A stretch of DNA of 7,036 nt from a candidate division SR1 bacterium (lineage in GTDB: Bacteria; Patescibacteriota; Gracilibacteria; Absconditabacterales; Absconditicoccaceae): positions 1-7,036 of the forward strand of contig PDOX01000048.1 of the NCBI GenBank assembly GCA_002746475.1. Reading direction: 5' to 3'. The notes beneath the pieces were generated by a model. It saw only the letters and a program-made list of their open reading frames with translations. It made no database searches and was not told the DNA's origin. Position 1 is the stretch's first letter. Each line of letters starts with the position of its first letter. This document shows positions 4,376 to 7,036 of this stretch, piece after piece. The translations under genes and the position numbers were made by a program.

Positions 4376-7036
4376 GTGTTGGATATCTTAGTTATTTCAT
4401 ATCATAATATTGGACCTTTGTATGATCAACCGCTCAGTGTGTTTTTTCATCAAGGGAAATTTTTGATTAATGCACCGATTGGGACTGGGAAGAGTTTTTT
4501 GTTTTTTGATGGGCCTTTGTATGGATTGTATAAATATAGTGAAAGAAAATTGTTGAATAATCGTTCAGAGAGAGGGTATCTAAAAATTTTGTTTAGATTG
4601 GCAGAGCAGGAGTATTTGATTACGAGGGAGTTAACTCCGTGAAAGACAAAAGATGGATGTAGTTCATCATTGTATTTAGTGGAATGATTAGATGTTTCGA
4701 TATTGCAAAAATATTCTACGGTTGCGAAAAATATTGATATTGAAGATGTGTTGAAACAGGAGGGGAATATAAAAGTAGAGCCAATTCCGTTTAAAAATGA
4801 GGTGGATTTGAATATGGGAGTGGTGAGTATGCTTCCTCCGAGAGAGGTTTTTACTAATACGATGTTACTCTTGCAAGATTCTGGTAATATTTTTGAATTG
4901 ACGCCTGCGAATAGGTTGCTTGTGCTGAAAAATGTTTTTGGTTTGCTCGGGATTGATGAGATTAAAGATAAGATGGCTCAGATCAAGAGGGATATTCAAA
5001 CGCAGAAAAAAGTATATTCTAGTACGGAGGAGATTGATAAGAAATTAAAACAGTTATTAGGACAGTTATTGGAGCAAAGTCTTGTGAGTGAAAAATATCT
5101 GTCATGAGAGGAATATACTCAATATGCTGATGCGATTCAGGAATTAAAGATGCTGTATGATGCGGTGAATATAGAAAAGTTCAAATTAGATGATGTATTT
5201 TTTGATTTGCATTGAGCAATAGATACTTCACTTCAAGAGCGTTCTACGAAATATACGACCTTGAAAACGCAGAAAGATACCATGGATAATGAAATTGTAA
5301 GTATCGAACAGCAGGTAAAAGAACAGCATCATCAGATAAAAAATTTGGAAGAAAAGAAAGCTACTTTACAGCAACAATTAACGAATTTAGATGCTAAAAA
5401 AGGCGAAGAATTAAAAGCAAAGAAGAGTGATTTGCAAAAACAGATTGAGAGTTTTTCTGAATTTTCTGATAAGGAAAAAATTTTAGATTTCGTGGATAAA
5501 AATCCTGCTTTGTTTACAGATTTTACTTTGAGAGGAGATTTTTCAGACTTTAAAACTGTTGTTCAGATTCTTATTGACCAAGGGAAAATATTGAAATTGG
5601 AGCAGGAAAATATTCAAGCACGTATAAAAAATAAACAAGAGGAATTAGCAAATGTAGAAAAATCTTTGTGAGAGTTTGATGTTAAACAAAAGGGGAGTAA
5701 ATACCAAGTTTTGTATCAGCAAAAAGTAGAGAATCTATTATATCAGACAGAGACTGCACTCAAAGAGGAAGAAAAAGCGTTAGAATATCTAGAAAAAGAA
5801 TACCTTCGTGTGCAAGAATCTACTACAACCATTCAAGAAAAAATTGCTCAATATCAAGAAATTTTGACGAAGAAATTGCCGTTTTATCAGCAGTATCTTT
5901 CAGCAGAAATTTTTGATGAGGAAATACAAAAATCTACCTATGTCGATGTGCAACATGAATTGGAAGTACTGCAAGAGCAACAAGCTCAGATGAATAAGGA
6001 ATTGGGACTGGAAGCGATGGAGCAACAGAAAAAAGAACACCAAGAAAAAATAGCATGATTACAAAAAAAACATGTTGAATTGCAAGCAAACCCTCAACAA
6101 TTTTTGCAAGATTTTTTCCAGCAAATTGAACAAGAAAAAAAATCTTTACAAGAACAACTTGTGAAACTTCAAGAGCAAACTACGCATAAAAATGATGAAG
6201 AACAGCTCGCTAAAATAGAAGAGGAGTTAAAAATAATCAGGAATTTTCTTCCAACTATTGCCCGAAAACAAATCTTGGAAGATTATGAAAAATATGCTGG
6301 TGTGCAACAGGAATTAAAAAAAATTGATGAAGTGTTGATGCAATATGAGCAACAAGCGCAAAAGATGCAAGAGTATCAGCTGGAATTACATACTTGTGCT
6401 ACGCAAATGCAATCGTTGCAGCAGCAGAATAGTCAGTTAAAAGAAAAGTATGATCAGTTTATTCTTCAACAGAAAGAGTACACAACGCAGTTGAGTCAGT
6501 TAGATTATAGTACTATTCAGCAAGGACAGAATTTGGTGAGGTCTATGGATAATACCTTGCATAGTATCAAGACGTTGATTGATGATTTTTCTGAAATTTT
6601 GATTAAAGTAAAAAAACTTACGCATGATGAGGGGCTGTCTAAAAATCTCTATAATGCTTTATCCAAGGATTTGATTTTGTTTGTATTAGAGGATAATTTG
6701 CCCGTATTATCTGAGATTATCAATAATTTTTTGTCGGCGATTGTGGATTTTCAGATTGATATGAAATTGGCACAGAGGGGGAGTACCTTAGAATTAGATA
6801 CTACGATTACTGATCAAAAAGGAATTAGAGAAACGAAGAGTCTTTCTGGTGGACAAAAAGTGATTTTGAAATTGGTTTGGATGCTTGCAGTTTCTGTCTA
6901 TTCTCAGTCTAAGATGTTGTTTTTGGATGAAACTATCAATAATTTGGATCCAGATACGGTTGCAAAGGTTGCTGAATTACTCCAAAATTTTGCACAACAA
7001 AATACGATAAAAATGTATGTTGTCAGTCATAGTAGT
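4376..7036 (+). CDS. SbcC/Rad50/SMC-family coiled-coil ATPase, 3' end cut by the window, six UGA-Gly codons
   Basis: A long ATPase of the type that tethers or processes DNA; 887 codons are visible. The N-terminal head has Walker A APIGTGKS (33-40) and a Q-loop in TNTMLLLQDSGNIFEL (Q167), in the arrangement of SbcC. Residues about 185-770 are mostly Gln/Glu/Lys-rich coiled coil, broken by less coil-like stretches near 365-405 and 498-525. The C-terminal head has the signature SLSGGQK (S824), Walker B MLFLDE (D851, E852), the D-loop NNLD and an H-loop histidine (H885) in VVSHSS, right at the window edge, so only the tail is missing. In-frame TGA at 4640, 4685, 5105, 5213, 5669 and 6056 are read as Gly. 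The start is GTG 4376 or TTG 4379; neither has a Shine-Dalgarno. Its only cysteines are 95 and 674, so it lacks the zinc-hook CxxC of canonical Rad50/SbcC. No sbcD nuclease gene lies upstream. It could be a divergent SbcC or another SMC-like ATPase; family membership is firm, the exact role is not. Confidence 0.88.

Noticed and set aside
244..7036. UGA read as tryptophan (Mycoplasma-type code)
   Set aside because: Trp at the prepilin cleavage position would not be processed; the pilin would gain 12 Trp in 240 residues; and TGG already serves the conserved Trp positions.
1..7036. CRISPR array, tRNA or rRNA genes, insertion sequence
   Set aside because: No regularly spaced repeats, cloverleaf with a TTCGAAT-type arm, rRNA motifs or transposase-like frame were found on either strand.

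Overview
The window comes from an AT-rich bacterium that reads UGA as glycine (translation table 25). Read with the standard code, all four genes break into fragments at in-frame TGA codons. Read with TGA as Gly they become four clean genes, all on the + strand: pyruvate formate-lyase (one TGA), a type IV pilin-like protein (twelve), a 165-residue helical protein of unknown function (two) and a long SbcC/Rad50/SMC-type ATPase (six). TGG still falls on Trp positions, and the three complete genes end in TAA. This points to the candidate phylum Absconditabacteria (SR1) or Gracilibacteria (BD1-5), small-genome, host-associated or predatory CPR bacteria. The sequence alone cannot decide between them.

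Layout. 1-62 is a hairpin plus T-run that terminates a gene to the left of the window. A T-rich leader with a plausible promoter (123-150) leads to pflB (244-2433). The 376-base gap 2434-2809 holds a short tandem repeat, an imperfect palindrome of the GTCATTCTGAG type, the pflB terminator, a promoter, and a 112-base nested hairpin followed by a second terminator-like hairpin just before the pilin gene. The pilin-like gene is 2810-3532, with a terminator after it. A good promoter and a ribosome binding site precede the unknown gene at 3733-4230. A branched terminator follows, and then the SMC-type ATPase gene runs from 4376 off the right edge, only just past its H-loop histidine.

The genes appear to be separate transcription units, each with its own promoter-like sequence and, for the first three, a terminator. 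They do not form an obvious shared pathway: fermentation (PflB), cell surface or secretion (pilin), and DNA repair or chromosome handling (SMC ATPase). The most notable points are the recoded UGA, including at the prepilin cleavage glycine; the sharp difference in UGA use between pflB and its neighbours; the structured RNA-like element ahead of the pilin gene; and an SbcC-like ATPase that shows no zinc-hook CxxC motif and has no SbcD next to it.
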